Shown here piece after piece: positions 1 through 11,326 of a stretch of 64,000 nt of DNA (the stretch's first letter is position 1; every line of letters begins with the position of its first letter). Source of the DNA: Castanea sativa (Eukaryota; Streptophyta; Magnoliopsida; Fagales; Fagaceae); NCBI RefSeq assembly GCF_040712315.1, contig NC_134016.1, forward strand, positions 1,403,501-1,467,500, given 5' to 3'. Made by a program: the position numbers and the translations under genes. The notes below the pieces were generated by a model. It had not been told where the DNA came from. It worked only from the letters and a program-made list of their open reading frames with translations, and did no database searches.

Positions 1-280
1 TCATGAGAAAAAGAATTATTTACTTAATAGGAATATGTCCCGAACACAGTTACTTCATTTGACAGCTTCATTGCACATAAATCTTCATTAGAAAATTGAT
101 GACTTAAAAGAAATTATTTGAAATAATTTTGTTCATCACCCCTCTATGTATTTTGTAATTGAAAAATGTAGTAATTCCAAATTATAATTGATACAAATTA
201 TTAAATTTTATCAAAAAAATAAAAAAGCATCTGGGCACGTACTCTAGTTATTATTATTATTTTGTGTGCTAAGAGCATCT
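1..280. other. AT-rich flank without a recognised gene
   Basis: AT-rich sequence with no coding potential that I can recognise. It ends where the first copy of the repeated upstream block begins. Confidence 0.5.
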
Positions 281-720
281 AGTCATTCATTATTTAGGCC
301 CAAACAAAAACAAAGCCCAAAAGATTTGAATTTAACAAACAGTTCGGATAGGAATCAGAACGTGACCTTACTACGAAGTTTCTAGCTGTACTGGTCTTTG
401 CATATGATTTCATAGTTTCTTCAATGACCAGTACTCCAAGTCTCCAACAATCTCCCAATTCCCACGAAGCCAACCAAAGTCTTTCAACTTTCAACGCGGT
501 CCATATGAACAACAAAGTTAGACTGGATTCCCCTCTTTTTTTGCTTTTAAAAAGTATGGTTTATTGTTCAAATGGGAACTTGCATTGGCTTTATAAGACT
601 CATGATTCATGAAAATTGATTAGGGCTTATGTTCATTTCATTACTTATTTATTGAGTATTTAGATATGAACGTATTTATATCAATTTATTTTATCTATTG
701 TGTAAAAGTAAAATTATTCC
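281..720 (+). promoter_or_regulatory. Upstream block P, copy 1 (of gene A)
   Basis: First of five copies of a block found 5' of the BIR1-like units (others near 9506, 21480, 27690 and 60085). Landmarks are a 'ggcccaaacaaaaacaaagc' segment, a 'caatgaccagtactcc' segment, a core 'ACGCGGTCCA' preceded by TTTCA-rich sequence, and a TATA-like 'ctttataag' near 588. The core contains ACGCGG, which fits the CAMTA consensus VCGCGB. Here the block is followed by a kinase exon with no LRR exon between, so the unit is damaged. Its role as a promoter is inferred from repeated position and conservation only. Confidence 0.55.
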
Positions 721-1628
721 TTAAAAATGTGATGTTTTTAAAAGCAAACCACAAATATCAAATAAAAATCACCAAATTAGAGTTTAAAATTATAATTAAA
801 ATTTTAAAAGAAATCTAGGCACAATTTCACAAAAATTCCATGTAACTAAGTCACACTCAAGAATATTAGACCATTTTTTCCTTTGTATAAATAGGAGGGT
901 CCCAATGGGATGAGCGACTAACAATTTTCTCTCTAAAATATTTATTGTAGGAACATAAAAGTTTTTTATTGTAGACTTTTCACGCTTAAAGAACATGACT
1001 TGCAAACTAATAAAACTAGAGTTTTTAGTATTTACAACAATTTCACAACATCAAGAACAAACCCCAGTGTATACGGTGTCAAATTCCATAGTCTCCTGTT
1101 ATATCGAATGAGTGTTTAATTTTTCTCACAAAGTATTGAATAGTAAAACTTCTGGGCCATAGTCTCAACTACAACTCTCAATCATGTTGAACTTGGATGA
1201 CACATTTCCACAACGTATCATTATGAGATATAGAAAAATTTTGGAGTGTACAAAGCGTTTAGTGTGGATGGGAAGAAATTTCATTATATTCCAATTAATT
1301 AGGTCAGTAAGGGGCTTATTCCAATTTTATGATCCTTGAATTTTGTATAAAAGTATTAATCAATGAAATTTCCACCTAAAATAAGTTGGACTATTGGCAG
1401 GAGAGAAAAATTACCTCTAGACAAATCAAGTTAAGCCCGACCAAAATGGACTATATTCTTAATTTCTTATCTCGATTTGTTCCATCTATAAGACTTACAG
1501 TTAATGCTTGGCATACAAAAGTTGAACATCTTTTCTAAAGTACATCCTCTAAAACTTCAGGAAAAAAAAATTCATTTAAACCAATACAATATAGAAATTA
1601 AAAAGGAATCAAAGAAAAATTGTCAAAG
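721..1628. other. Spacer between upstream block and gene A kinase exon
   Basis: AT-rich sequence with no recognisable LRR exon. In intact paralog C this interval would contain exon 1 and the intron, so exon 1 of copy A appears to have been deleted or replaced. I see nothing else identifiable here. Confidence 0.4.
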
Positions 1629-2615
1629 AATTCTCACTTGGAAGGAATGGTTACTAAAATGAACTTTCGGGAACTCAGCGAGGCAACTAACAATTTCAGC
1701 ACAGATAACGCCATTGGGCTAGGAAAGATGGGGTGATGTACAAAGCAGTGCTTCCAAATGGTTCACCCCTTGCAGTTAAGAGGTTGCATGGTTGTCAATC
1801 ATTTGAAAAAAACTTCATATGTGAGCTATTGGCATTGGGTAGATTGAGACCCAATATATAATTCCTCTCTTGGGATTCTGCAGAGAAAAGACGGAAAAAC
1901 TTCTAGTGTACCAATATATATCGAATAGCAATCTTTATGTTTGGCTACATGCAAAGGAAGACAATGATAAGATCTTGGAATGGCCTTTGAGGATTAAAAT
2001 TGTGATCGGGACAGCGAGAGGCTTGGCATGGCTTCACCACAAGTGGGATTTCAGAGTAGTGCATCTTAATTTGAGTTCAAACTCTATTTTACTTGATAAG
2101 AATTTTGTGCCCAAGATATCAAATTTTGGAGGGGCAAAAATATCTAGTTCTGAAGGGATGATGTTCATTGATTCAAATGACACTAACTCAAGCAATAGCT
2201 CTTTTGTAGACAGTGGTGTTTGGGAGTTGGGTTTTGTTAAAAAGGATGTGTATGACTTTGGAATTCTGCTTCTTGAGTTAATCATAGGGAAGGAACCCGT
2301 TCAAATCAACAATTTTTCGAACAGCTTGAATGGGAGTTTGGCTGATTGGATTACTCATCTTTTGAGTATTCTTCCGATCTCTATAGTGTCATTGATAAAT
2401 CTCTGATTGGTCGAGGATTTGATGGTGAAATCTTTCAATTTCTTAGAATTGCATGTACCTGTCTTAACTTCTTTCCTAATCGAAGGCCAACAATGTTTGA
2501 ATTGTACAATACAGTAAGTACTCTTGGGGAGAGATATGGCATCACAAATGACTGAGTTATTGAGGCAAACAGAAATTGCTACTGCAAGTACCTCAAATGA
2601 AATTGTTTCGGTAGA
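1629..2615 (+). pseudogene. BIR1-like pseudokinase exon 2, copy A (pseudogene)
   Basis: Homologous throughout to exon 2 of intact gene C (24922-25908). It has the nucleotide-binding region, the 'LLGFCRE' stretch, a catalytic-loop equivalent reading H-L-N instead of HRD, and NFG instead of DFG. By comparison with C it has single-base deletions near 1730 (in the glycine loop), near 1853 and near 2370, and a two-base loss near 2553 that creates an early stop. The acceptor preceding it is not the CACAG seen in C. No LRR exon lies upstream. With several independent frameshifts it cannot encode the kinase domain. The longest open piece, starting at 1870, is a shadow of the original frame and not a gene. 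Confidence 0.9.
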
Positions 2616-2956
2616 AATTGCATAGACCCATTGATGTATGACATAGAAAGTGTATCTTTTTCCTTGAGAAATATATGTAGACTGTAGACAGAATTGCCTT
2701 TGGGTTTATGTTTGCAGTTTGCTAGCTATAATCTTTTTCTGTCAACCATGGTCTTTTTTCACCGTTTTCCCCCTTAAAAAAAGATTAAAAAACTGGAAAT
2801 TTCTATGTTTTTGTGAATGCATGGTCCATTGAAAAAAAAAAATTGTTCTCCATTTTTATCCGTCTTTGTTATTCTAGTCATGATGATATGAGGGTTTAGA
2901 ATAATTGTTCAAATTTTCCCCAAAAAAAATGTTATATTTCTTGTGGAAATCAGGTA

Positions 2957-3038
<82 letters not shown>

Positions 3039-3890
3039 GGATAGGTGGAAGTAGGGTTTGAATCACAAACATAAGGCACCACAATGAATAAAATTACCAT
3101 TGGACTATTGTATAGGCTGATGTCCCCATGAGGCACCACAATGTCCCCATCCATACATCTTGATGTTTTGTTGATGAACAAATTGTATAGGCTGCTGTCA
3201 GCAAGAACCTTTCATTTTATAACTAATACAAAACAGTCAACCATTGTGTCGATACAGAGTGACCTCACACTTTGTACATTTGCATATGGATGACCATTTC
3301 TATCTACAACATTCTTTTTGTAAGGCTATAACCATTGGTAACATGATTTTCCGAACAAAACAAAGAAATTGGCTCTTATGGATGGGGACATAATAGTTAT
3401 CCTTGTTGTAGTCAAGCAAACAATTTTAATAATTCTAATAATTAATCACTCCTTGCATTCTATCCAGAGAAGGGAGGTTCGTGTATTTATTTAATCATGA
3501 AGCATCATAGTAGTTAATTTGTACTTTTCTTAATTAACTAGTAACCAGTTCTCTGGTTGATCTTAACTAAAATAACCAGTGTTCTTTTGGGGCAAATAAT
3601 TCAAATGAACATGCGTGTCCATTTGGAATATTTATAAGGCCTTGGATGGTAGACATCAAAACTTTGATAGGCAAGTCTTGCCCGGACTTCGTCATCATGC
3701 ACTTAATTTTCTCTTGATACCCAATCAAAATTCATTAGCACTTTCGAATTTAGTTACTATATACCAAAGAGCTGACATTGAATCTTGGACTTGGATAATC
3801 CCATCTTTATTGTTAGGTTTTCCTTCTTGCTTTGTCTCTAAAAAGTCAGTAATTTCAAAAGGTTTGTTGGAGCTTCAAGAGGGTAGATGA
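2616..3890 (+). repeat. 3' flank of copy A, homologous to the 3' flank of gene C
   Basis: Sequence after copy A aligns by eye with 25915-26950 after gene C. Shared landmarks include 'ctttttccttgagaaatata', 'ggctgctgtcagcaagaa', 'acagtcaacca' and 'actttgataggcaagtctt'. A related copy lies at 59520-60085. This shows that the duplicated unit extended about 1 kb beyond the stop codon. No coding sequence recognised. Confidence 0.65.
2961..3035. repeat. (AT)n microsatellite, about 75 bp
   Basis: Uninterrupted AT dinucleotide run inside the 3' flank of copy A. The equivalent place in the flank of gene C has no such run, so it expanded after duplication. Confidence 0.98.
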
Positions 3891-3979
3891 TCCTTAATAT
3901 GTACATGTAAATTTCTCTATTCGTAATTGTTTTCTTTTATTCCTTTTGGTTTGCATTTTTTTGAAGTTATTGAATGCAA

Positions 3980-4398
3980 GGTGGACAGAATTGGACCGAA
4001 TAGGACAGAGTGGACCAAATGGGATTAAAGTGAATCGAATAGGACCAGTATTAATTGAATGGGACCAAAGTGGACAGAATAGACAAAATAAGACCAATAT
4101 GGACAAAATAGAACCAAAGTGGACAGAATTGACCGAAGTGGATTGAATGGCTTTAATAGGACTAAAGTGGACCAAAGTAGACAGTTTGGACTAAAGAGGA
4201 CTAATGTGAACCGAATAGGACTGAAGTGAATACATTAGGACCAATGTAGACTGAATAGGACCAAAGTGAACCGAATAGAACCAAAGTGGACTAAATAAGA
4301 CCAAAGTGGAGTAAATAGGACTAAATTGAATACATTAGGACCATTGTAGAGCAAATAGAAACAAAGTGGACTGAATAGGACCAAAGTGGACCAAATAG
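3980..4398. repeat. Degenerate decanucleotide minisatellite (GGACCRAAKW-type)
   Basis: About 420 bp made of imperfect 10-bp units, alternating forms like 'ggaccgaata' and 'ggaccaaagt' to give a 20-bp higher-order period. The G-rich/purine bias is confined to one strand. The array stops at 4398, and a related shorter stretch reappears at 4628-4735. It lies in the intergenic part after copy A. Open frames across it in either direction are products of the periodicity. Confidence 0.85.
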
Positions 4399-4461
4399 TG
4401 TTTTTGAATAAATATCATTTTTATTTCATTTTTAGGGCTCATATTTCTAATTTCTAATGTA

Positions 4462-4466
4462 TCTTC

Positions 4467-4489
<23 letters not shown>
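4462..4489. repeat. (CTT)n microsatellite
   Basis: Nine consecutive CTT units followed by a T run, between the two minisatellite blocks. Confidence 0.95.
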
Positions 4490-4498
<9 letters not shown>

Positions 4499-4627
4499 AT
4501 TTTTTAACTCAGTACTAAAGATTTTAGCCCAAATAAAAAAAAATCATGCTTTTTAACCCAAAATTAATATAGAAAATGAATTTTTGAACTTGAAAAGTCA
4601 ACCTACAAAAAGAATTAATTAAAGGCC

Positions 4628-4735
4628 CAATTAGTCCAAAATGGACCAATGGGGACCGAAATTGACTCAGTGGACCAAGTGTACGAAATTGAACCGAATG
4701 AAATTAACCAAAGTAGATCTAAAGGAACTAAATAG
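4628..4735. repeat. Second block of the decanucleotide minisatellite
   Basis: Diverged continuation of the array at 3980-4398, with recognisable 'atggaccaat', 'ggggaccgaa', 'gtggaccaag' units. It is separated from the main array by about 230 bp of AT-rich DNA containing a CTT run. Confidence 0.7.
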
Positions 4736-6455
4736 ATATTTTTTAATTTTTAGGAAGAAAAAATTATTTTCAACAAGTTATAGAGAAAAAAATTATACAT
4801 TATATTACAATTACAAAATAATTATTTATTCCCACGCTTTATGTGGGTCTACAACTAGTTTTCTTATAATAGCTTTATAACACCTATTTAATTTGTATTA
4901 TGTGTTAATATAACCTGAAAATTATTGTTTAGTTATTGTTTACTTACAACAATACATTATTCATCTATTTCTAGAAACAAATAAATACTTAAAATTAAAT
5001 TTATATATTTATGAAATTGTTATAAATAAAAATCTTGTACATCACACGGTGACATACTAGCATATATAAATATCAATGACATAATACTAACTTTTGTAAT
5101 TTATTTCATGTTCTCCACTAAAAAAATTTTCCCTCTCATTTTGGTAACCAAAAAATGGTTAGAAATTGATAGTGGCACCCCCTAACCGCCCTAAGACAAG
5201 ACCTCATTTTTGTAGAGTATAAAGGACAACACCGCTTCACTATTACTATATCTGAGAGACTGGGGATCTTCATAGGCCTACTTCAATTTCAAACGAAAGC
5301 CCAACAAAGCAAATCATGTGCTAGCAATTTTCTCACAAGGGCTGTTCAAACCTAAAAGAAACAAAGTCACAAAGTTTTTTTTTTTTTACTTGTTTTGATA
5401 ACGACAACATTTGTTATGGCGAGATTTGTTGTAACGACAACGCCCTTACTCTGTAGATATTGTCCACTTTAAGTCTCATATCTCTCACGAATTTGTTCTC
5501 CCCCAAAGCACACAATAGTAGGAGAAAATGTCTCTACAAATTAAATGGATGTCACTCCTTATAAGCATATCTTCATGTGCATCCCTAGGCAACGTGGGAG
5601 CAGCTTTCTTCTTGTGCCATTCTAGAAAATTTGAAATTATATCTATGTATAGCATTATTAATGTCAAATAGATCCATAAAATCATTCAAAAAATCAATTA
5701 AATATGAATTTTAAGTACTTTTTATTATTCCTTATTCTTATCAAAAAAACAAAAAATAAAACCATATAAAAGGAGCAAGAAGCCAAGAACACGAGGAATC
5801 GATCTCGTACCCATATTCCTATAGCCTCCAGTGTAATATTGGTGATACTAGCATGCAGCACAACTCACTACAGAAAAACTGTGGCCCCTTTGCCCCCCTT
5901 AGTTTCCATTGTCATTGCCATTAGATATAGTCAGCGAATATATATTGGTTTATAGCTACTTTCATGTCCTCAATAATATGATACTTTTTTTTGGGTGCTT
6001 TTAATAAAAATATTTAGGATTCCAATCTTTCTCTTTTACCTAGAGATTAAAAAATAAAATGAATAATGGATATCTAGCTACAAAATGTGACTGAGATGTG
6101 TTAGCAAATTTTTAATATTTTGAATTTTAAATTACTTTTTTTTCTTGAAATAAATATGGCTGTGTTTGTGAGTGTTTTAAATTCTAAAATTGAAACTGTG
6201 TATTTGGATAATTCAAGTATTCAAATTACTCTTTCAATCTTTATATTTCTTTTATTCTTTTTATTAAATCAATTGTTACAATAAAGTACAAAACTTTTTG
6301 CTTTTTTATTTTTTTAACCTTTTAAGAAAAAATATCTTTAACTAAATTATAGGGTTCTTTTAGATCCTTCACTATTGAAATTATTCTTCCTTTTTGTTTC
6401 TCTAAAAAACGAAATTATTCTTCCTTTCATCTTTTTATGGGTCCAAAAGTCCATT
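4736..6455. repeat. Intergenic unit block U, copy 1
   Basis: From about 5260 this matches the sequence preceding upstream block P3. Landmarks 'gaaagcccaacaaagcaa', 'cattgtcattgccattag' and 'aactaaattatagggt' recur at 20190-21470, and partly at 8200-9480. It is therefore part of the duplicated unit, not unique DNA. 4736-5260 is AT-rich with nothing recognised. Confidence 0.5.
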
Positions 6456-6463
6456 AGTAGATT

Positions 6464-7448
6464 TAGGCCTGTCCAACATAACCGCAGACTAGACCCACTT
6501 GGCCAAACCGACCAGACTCGAACCGGTAACCGCTCGACCCGACTACCTGGCGGTCGGTGGCGGGTCCCTGCCATCCCAAATCGATTCTGGCGGGCCGAAT
6601 GACAGGTTTTCCCTTCCAAAATCCGATCCACCCAACTCGACCATGTATATAACCCAGTTCTTAGTCATTTTGTATTCTCTAGTCTAGTTCAAAGTTCAGA
6701 CCATCACCGGCTCACTCACCTTCAATTTCTCTGTCCACTCCCTCTCCTAGTCTCGCCTCAGAGTCTCACGCTCTCGATCTCTCTCACGCTCAACAACCAA
6801 CACCATCGCCGATCTGAATCTTTAGGGGCCCGTTACCCTAGTTTTAACACACAACTACACATTTTAAACAACATTACACATTTTTTCACACACTTTTTCA
6901 CCCACACATATATCAAAAACACTTAAACAACATAACTTAAACTACTCTCCCAAACACCCCTTAGATCCTCAAACCTTCACCATTGTTGAGCTACGATTCT
7001 CCTTCATCGCACCATCCCTAAGCTACGATTCTCCTTCATCACACCATCGTTTCTCTGAATCTTTAGATCTTCGAACCTCCACCATCGCTGAGCTACGAAT
7101 CTCCTTCATCGCACCATCACCAATCTGTAAGTAACAGTCTTTATTTCTTAGTTTTAGTCTCATGCAAGTTTAGATTTGCTATTATTTCCCTCTATTTCTA
7201 TTTGGGTTCTTTGGATTTGTGGTTACTGATATTTGGGTTTATAGATTTGTGAAATTTGTACTAAGTTTCATTTTTGTTTTCAGTCTTTCGGTCGAGTTGA
7301 GTTCAACCGCCGTTCACTCAAGCTCGATCCGACTCGACCAATAGTTTTTCGCGGTTGGCGGCGGGTCCGCCATTCTTCAACCCAATAGAGTCGGGTTGGT
7401 TCGAGGTTGAGCCTAAACTCGAGTCGACCCGACTTGTGGACACCCCTA
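6464..7448. mobile_element. Non-autonomous hAT element with 8-bp target duplication
   Basis: A 985-bp GC-richer island with inverted ends: TAGGCCTGTCC on the left and the complement of TAGGGGTGTCC on the right, continuing as imperfect inverted GC-rich sequence (gacccgac-type motifs at both ends). It is flanked by a perfect 8-bp direct repeat AGTAGATT at 6456-6463 and 7449-7456, as expected for hAT. No transposase is present. Internally 'gagctacgattctccttcat' recurs two or three times between 6990 and 7115. The paralogous segments near 9380 and 21370 lack the element. A smaller MITE (6825-6960) is nested inside. Open frames at its left end do not resemble any protein. Confidence 0.8.
6825..6960. 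mobile_element. Tourist-like MITE nested in the hAT element
   Basis: 136 bp with ends GGGGCCCGTTA and, on the opposite strand, GGGGTGTTTGG, flanked by TTA at 6822-6824 and 6961-6963. The host element contains an internal repeat in which the same site ('ctgaatctttagatc' near 7056) is uninterrupted, which acts as an empty site and supports the TTA duplication typical of PIF/Harbinger-derived MITEs. Confidence 0.75.
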
Positions 7449-7456
7449 AGTAGATT

Positions 7457-8117
7457 ATATGCTTTACTGCTTTAGAGTCTAGGTTTTATTTTTTATTTTT
7501 TCAATTTTATGCCAAAATTTTCCAACGGGCTACTTTTCTGGGTCCAAAGCCTTAAATGTAAAATTAGGTCTGATGGTCCATTAGTAGATTACTAGCTTAC
7601 GTTCTTGACCGACATGTCTATTGACTCAGCTAACCCAACTACTTTACTGATACTCGGTTCGACAGTCACTTTTTAAATGGCCATGTTATTTGTTTTAAGC
7701 AAAATAAATTGATTGGGCTTAATTTTTTTTTTACTTTAATAATGGTAGTTTTTGTTGTTGGGCTAATTTTTTTAGACTTGTATATTTTGTTTTAGATTTA
7801 ATCTATTAATTTTTATGAGCTCTAAAAGGTGAAAAATGTTAAATCTACAATTTTTTTTTTCAAATTGTTAATGTGGTAAGTGATTATTGATAAGTAAAAA
7901 GTGATATAAGTGTTACCTCAATAATTTGTAAAAATGTTGAAAAAAAAAGTGTGTGGCTATAACATCACTCTTAAAAGAATTGATGGCATTATTAATGAGG
8001 TAAAATGTAATTTTATTGAACAAAATTGCTAAAATTAGTACCTATTAATATATTAATATTAAAAAAACTTTAAGGGGGCTATTGGCTCCCTAATCAATAT
8101 ATAGTTTTGTCCCTGCA
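7457..8117. repeat. Unit block continuation, no gene
   Basis: The segment around 7500-7560 ('gggctacttttctggg') resembles 9440-9480 and 21420-21450, so the duplicated unit continues right of the hAT element. The rest is AT-rich with nothing recognised. Confidence 0.4.
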
Positions 8118-8183
8118 CTGGAAGACCCTTACAAGCACTTAAATGATTCATGGAACTTTAGCAACACCACAGAAGGTTTCATC
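8118..8183 (+). pseudogene. Relic of BIR1-like exon 1 (LRR N-terminal cap region)
   Basis: Twenty-two consecutive codons translate to LEDPYKHLNDSW followed by NFSNTTEGFI. This matches the LRR N-terminal cap of gene C (LEDPYGYLNTSWNF...NTEGFI). Similarity stops abruptly at both sides. It records a further BIR1-like copy between A and B of which only this piece of exon 1 is visible. The flank to the right (8190-8556) belongs to the unit block. Confidence 0.8.
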
Positions 8184-8557
8184 AATGTAATACTTCTTAT
8201 ATATTTTTAATAGACATTCAGTGTTAGAATCCTTTGTTTTCACTTGAAATTTTTTTTTGTTGGTTTTAAAAAAAATGATGATAACTCACATACAAAGTGT
8301 GGCTAACATGAGTTAGTGGATTTTTTTTATAAATATTTTGTATAAAGCATTCTGCTTTTGAGTGTTTAAATATTAAATTCTCAAATTGAGAAATGTGTAT
8401 TTCGATAATGCAAGTATTTCACTTAATCTTGAAAAACATTAGATTACTCTTTTAACTTTTTATTTTTATATTCGATAGTTACAATAAGAGAGGTAGATGA
8501 TTTAACTCGAATTCTCTTTATAATAAATGAGATCAAATCATGCCACTAAATTACAAG

Positions 8558-9266
8558 TGTGGGGCAGAAATTTAATAAAGTAACAGTGCCACGTGTCATA
8601 TCTGATGCTGAGGAGGCCGATGCAGTTCCGAGTAGACCATACCCTCGGATGGCAAGGCCAGGATGGCAAGCCTTGGCCACATCGATGACACATTACCAAA
8701 GGAGGTTGCATTGTAGAGGAAGAGCTTCAGAAAGAAGGTTAGTCCTAGCGTGTCTAAAGGGATGGTAGCTGCCACCATATTTATTGCACCCCACCAAACC
8801 TTCTGACTGCATTTATGTGGAGAAGTCCCTGAACAATGCTGTCTTGGTTGCCGCAATTCACAGAAGATTTGGGAAGGCGTCTGCTAGGACAAGCACTTGA
8901 GTAGTGGCCTAAATGATCAACAAATGGAAGACTAAGATCAGTTGAAAGAGACTATATAATGTAAGAAATCCTCTAGGAGAACGGGGAGGTTCATCTAAGA
9001 ATTTGCATAGAAAACACTGTAGCAACAAAAACTGAAATTGTAACCAAGTTTAAGAAAGATACATACAAGAGCTATTCTCCTCGAAAGAGTTATTTTGCAT
9101 AAAACCTGTTTATCTTGGTTTTTCTTGTCATTTGGATCCACTATAGTTGTTTTTCAACTCATTAAAACCTAGTTTCCAACCCACTCTCTGCAAATTCATT
9201 GTGTTGGGTTCATTGGGCCTTAATCCTGTTACCTTTTGGGCTTAAGATCCAATTTGCGCTCTTACA
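8558..9266. mobile_element. Solo LTR of a retrotransposon
   Basis: 709 bp beginning TGTGGGG and ending CTTACA, with the direct repeat ACAAG (8553-8557) and ATAAG (9267-9271), one mismatch. In the paralogous segment the site is uninterrupted ('aaattataagact', 21221-21230), showing that ATAAG was the original target. No internal coding region, so it is a solo LTR. The superfamily cannot be told from the LTR alone. Short open frames inside it are not genes. Confidence 0.8.
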
Positions 9267-9505
9267 ATAAGTATTCTCACTTTATTTTTTCCATTAACAA
9301 AAAAATATTATTAATTAAATTATAGGGTCATTTTAGACGGATTATTCTTCCTTAATATTTTGGTGGGTCCAATAATCCATTACTAGACCAAACGCTCTTT
9401 TTATTATTATTTATTTATTATTATTATTATTATTATTTAAGCTAAAGATATCTGATGGGCTACTTTTCTGGGTTAAAAGCCTTGACTAAACCTTTCATAA
9501 TTCAG

Positions 9506-10035
9506 ACTACTCATTCATTATTTAGGCCCAAACAAAAACAAAACCCAAAAGATTTGAATTTCACAAACAGTTCGGAAAGTATCGGAACATGATCTTACAA
9601 TGAAGTTTCAAGCTGTGATAGTCTTTGCATTTGCATATGATTTTGTAGTCTCTTCAATGAGCAGTACTCAACATCCACAACAGTCTCCCAATTCCCACGA
9701 AGCCAACCAAAGTCTTTCAACTTTCAACGCGGTCCATCTGAACAGCAAAGTTAGACTAGCCTAGCTTCCACAATTTTTTTTTTTTGTGCTTTTCAAAAAG
9801 TCTATATGGTTTATTGTTCAAATGGGAACTTACATTGGCTTATAAGACTCGTGATTCATGAAACTCCATATTCGAATAATTTATAATAGAAAATTGCTTA
9901 GGGCTTATGTTCATTTCATTATTTATTTATTGTGTATTTAGAGGAACGTATTTTTTATCAACTTATTTTATCTACTGTGGAAAAGTAAAATTATTCTTTA
10001 AAAATGTGATATTTTCTAAAGCTATTGGTCCCCTT
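9506..10035 (+). promoter_or_regulatory. Upstream block P, copy 2 (of gene B)
   Basis: Close match to the block at 281-720 and 21480-22000, including the ACGCGGTCCA core near 9727 and the TATA-like segment near 9838. In this unit about 6.5 kb, including a tandem duplication and an F-box segment, separate it from exon 1 of gene B. Confidence 0.6.
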
Positions 10036-10160
10036 TAAAATGAAACTAAGCTCACGCAAATGGGTTCTAAATCATTTTTAGCTCATTTGGTTGTTTAGTT
10101 ATTAAGAAACTGCAAATTATACTTGATGATGCTCAAGATTATTTATCGCATTTCTAATAC

Positions 10161-11065
10161 GTAGAGGTGTTCACCAAATTATTCGAACTTCGAGCCACAC
10201 ACTTAAACCGGCAAAATCGCTCTCACCAAACTACTATATTATTATTTGAGGTCAAAATAGAATTTTTTTTTTTTAGCTAGTTTTAGGGCATTTAGAGCAC
10301 TTATGGATCTAGATAACAATTTTCAACATTAGAAATTACAAAATGAGTTGAACATTATTCCCATTTGAGAGTATTAAAGACTGAATGACTTAGTAGTTAA
10401 GATATTACTATACGTGAAACTCTACTAGGAATGCCTTTATATAGGCACATTATATGTGTGTATTGTTTAGTACAAGCATTGTGAGTGTAGGGCAAACGCA
10501 ATAACACAAAATGCCCAATACTCTTTTCTTGATGTATGATACAGGGCATAAGACAACAAACCTTGCAAAACTATATATTTATATTTTCTAATTGAAAAAT
10601 TACGTTGTTTTTAGCTTATGTAGAGGTGTTGACCAAACTGTTCAAATCGCACCTAAACCGGCAAAATCACCCTCACCAAATTGCTATATTATTATGGGGT
10701 CAAAATAGAATTGTTCAGCCAGTTTTAGGGCATTTAGAGCACTTATGGATCTAAATAACATTTTCAACATTATAAATTACAAAATCAGTTGAACATATAT
10801 AATTCCCCTTTGTGAGTATTGAAGACTGAATGACATAGTATATTACCATATGTAAAACTTTACCAGATAATGTCTTTTTATAGGCACGTTATATGTGTGT
10901 ATTGTATAGTACAACAGTACAAGCAGTGTGAGTGTAGGGCAAGTGCAATAACACAACAGGCCCAATACTCTTTTCTTGATGTATGATACAGGGCATAAGA
11001 CAACAAACCTTGCAAAACGATTTGTATTTTGTAATTGAAAAATTCCGTTGTTTTGAACTCATGTG
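10161..11065. repeat. Direct tandem duplication, about 460 bp x 2
   Basis: Copy 1 starts 'gtagaggtgttcaccaaa' at 10161 and copy 2 starts 'gtagaggtgttgaccaaa' at 10620. Both run through 'tagggcatttagagcactta', 'gcacgttatatgtgtgtatt' (with small changes) and 'ctcttttcttgatgtatgat'. The corresponding place in unit 3 (22120-22350) has a single, internally shortened copy. No coding function recognised. Confidence 0.85.
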
Positions 11066-11326
11066 ACATTTAACGGCTGCTTTATCTGGGGATATTAATG
11101 AAATAATCATATTTAATTGATAAATATTATCTCATATTCCATTTATCACACACTTGTATTGTTGTACAAAATATCCACAATTGCATGTGGTGAATGGTAC
11201 GTGATATACAAATTTTATAACACGAGAATGTAATGTACATATTTATATGAAAGATGTGAAATAAGTTGTGTGAGATAATCACTAATATATTAAAAATTCT
11301 TGAAAACATTATGAACTAAAATCTAA

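Noticed and set aside
424..612. Short open frame inside upstream block P1
   Set aside because: Not kept open in the other copies of the block, so not a conserved peptide.
2909..3181. Minus-strand open frame with a long Ile-Tyr repeat
   Set aside because: Produced entirely by the (AT)n microsatellite; no homologous frame in the paralogous flank.
3894..4175. Open frames on both strands across the minisatellite
   Set aside because: A 10-bp period keeps frames open by chance; no protein resemblance.
6347..6687. Overlapping open frames at the left end of the hAT element
   Set aside because: GC-rich non-coding end of a non-autonomous element; frames on both strands and no known domain.
8559..8856. 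Two opposite open frames near 8.6-8.8 kb
   Set aside because: Lie inside a solo LTR with defined ends and target duplication.
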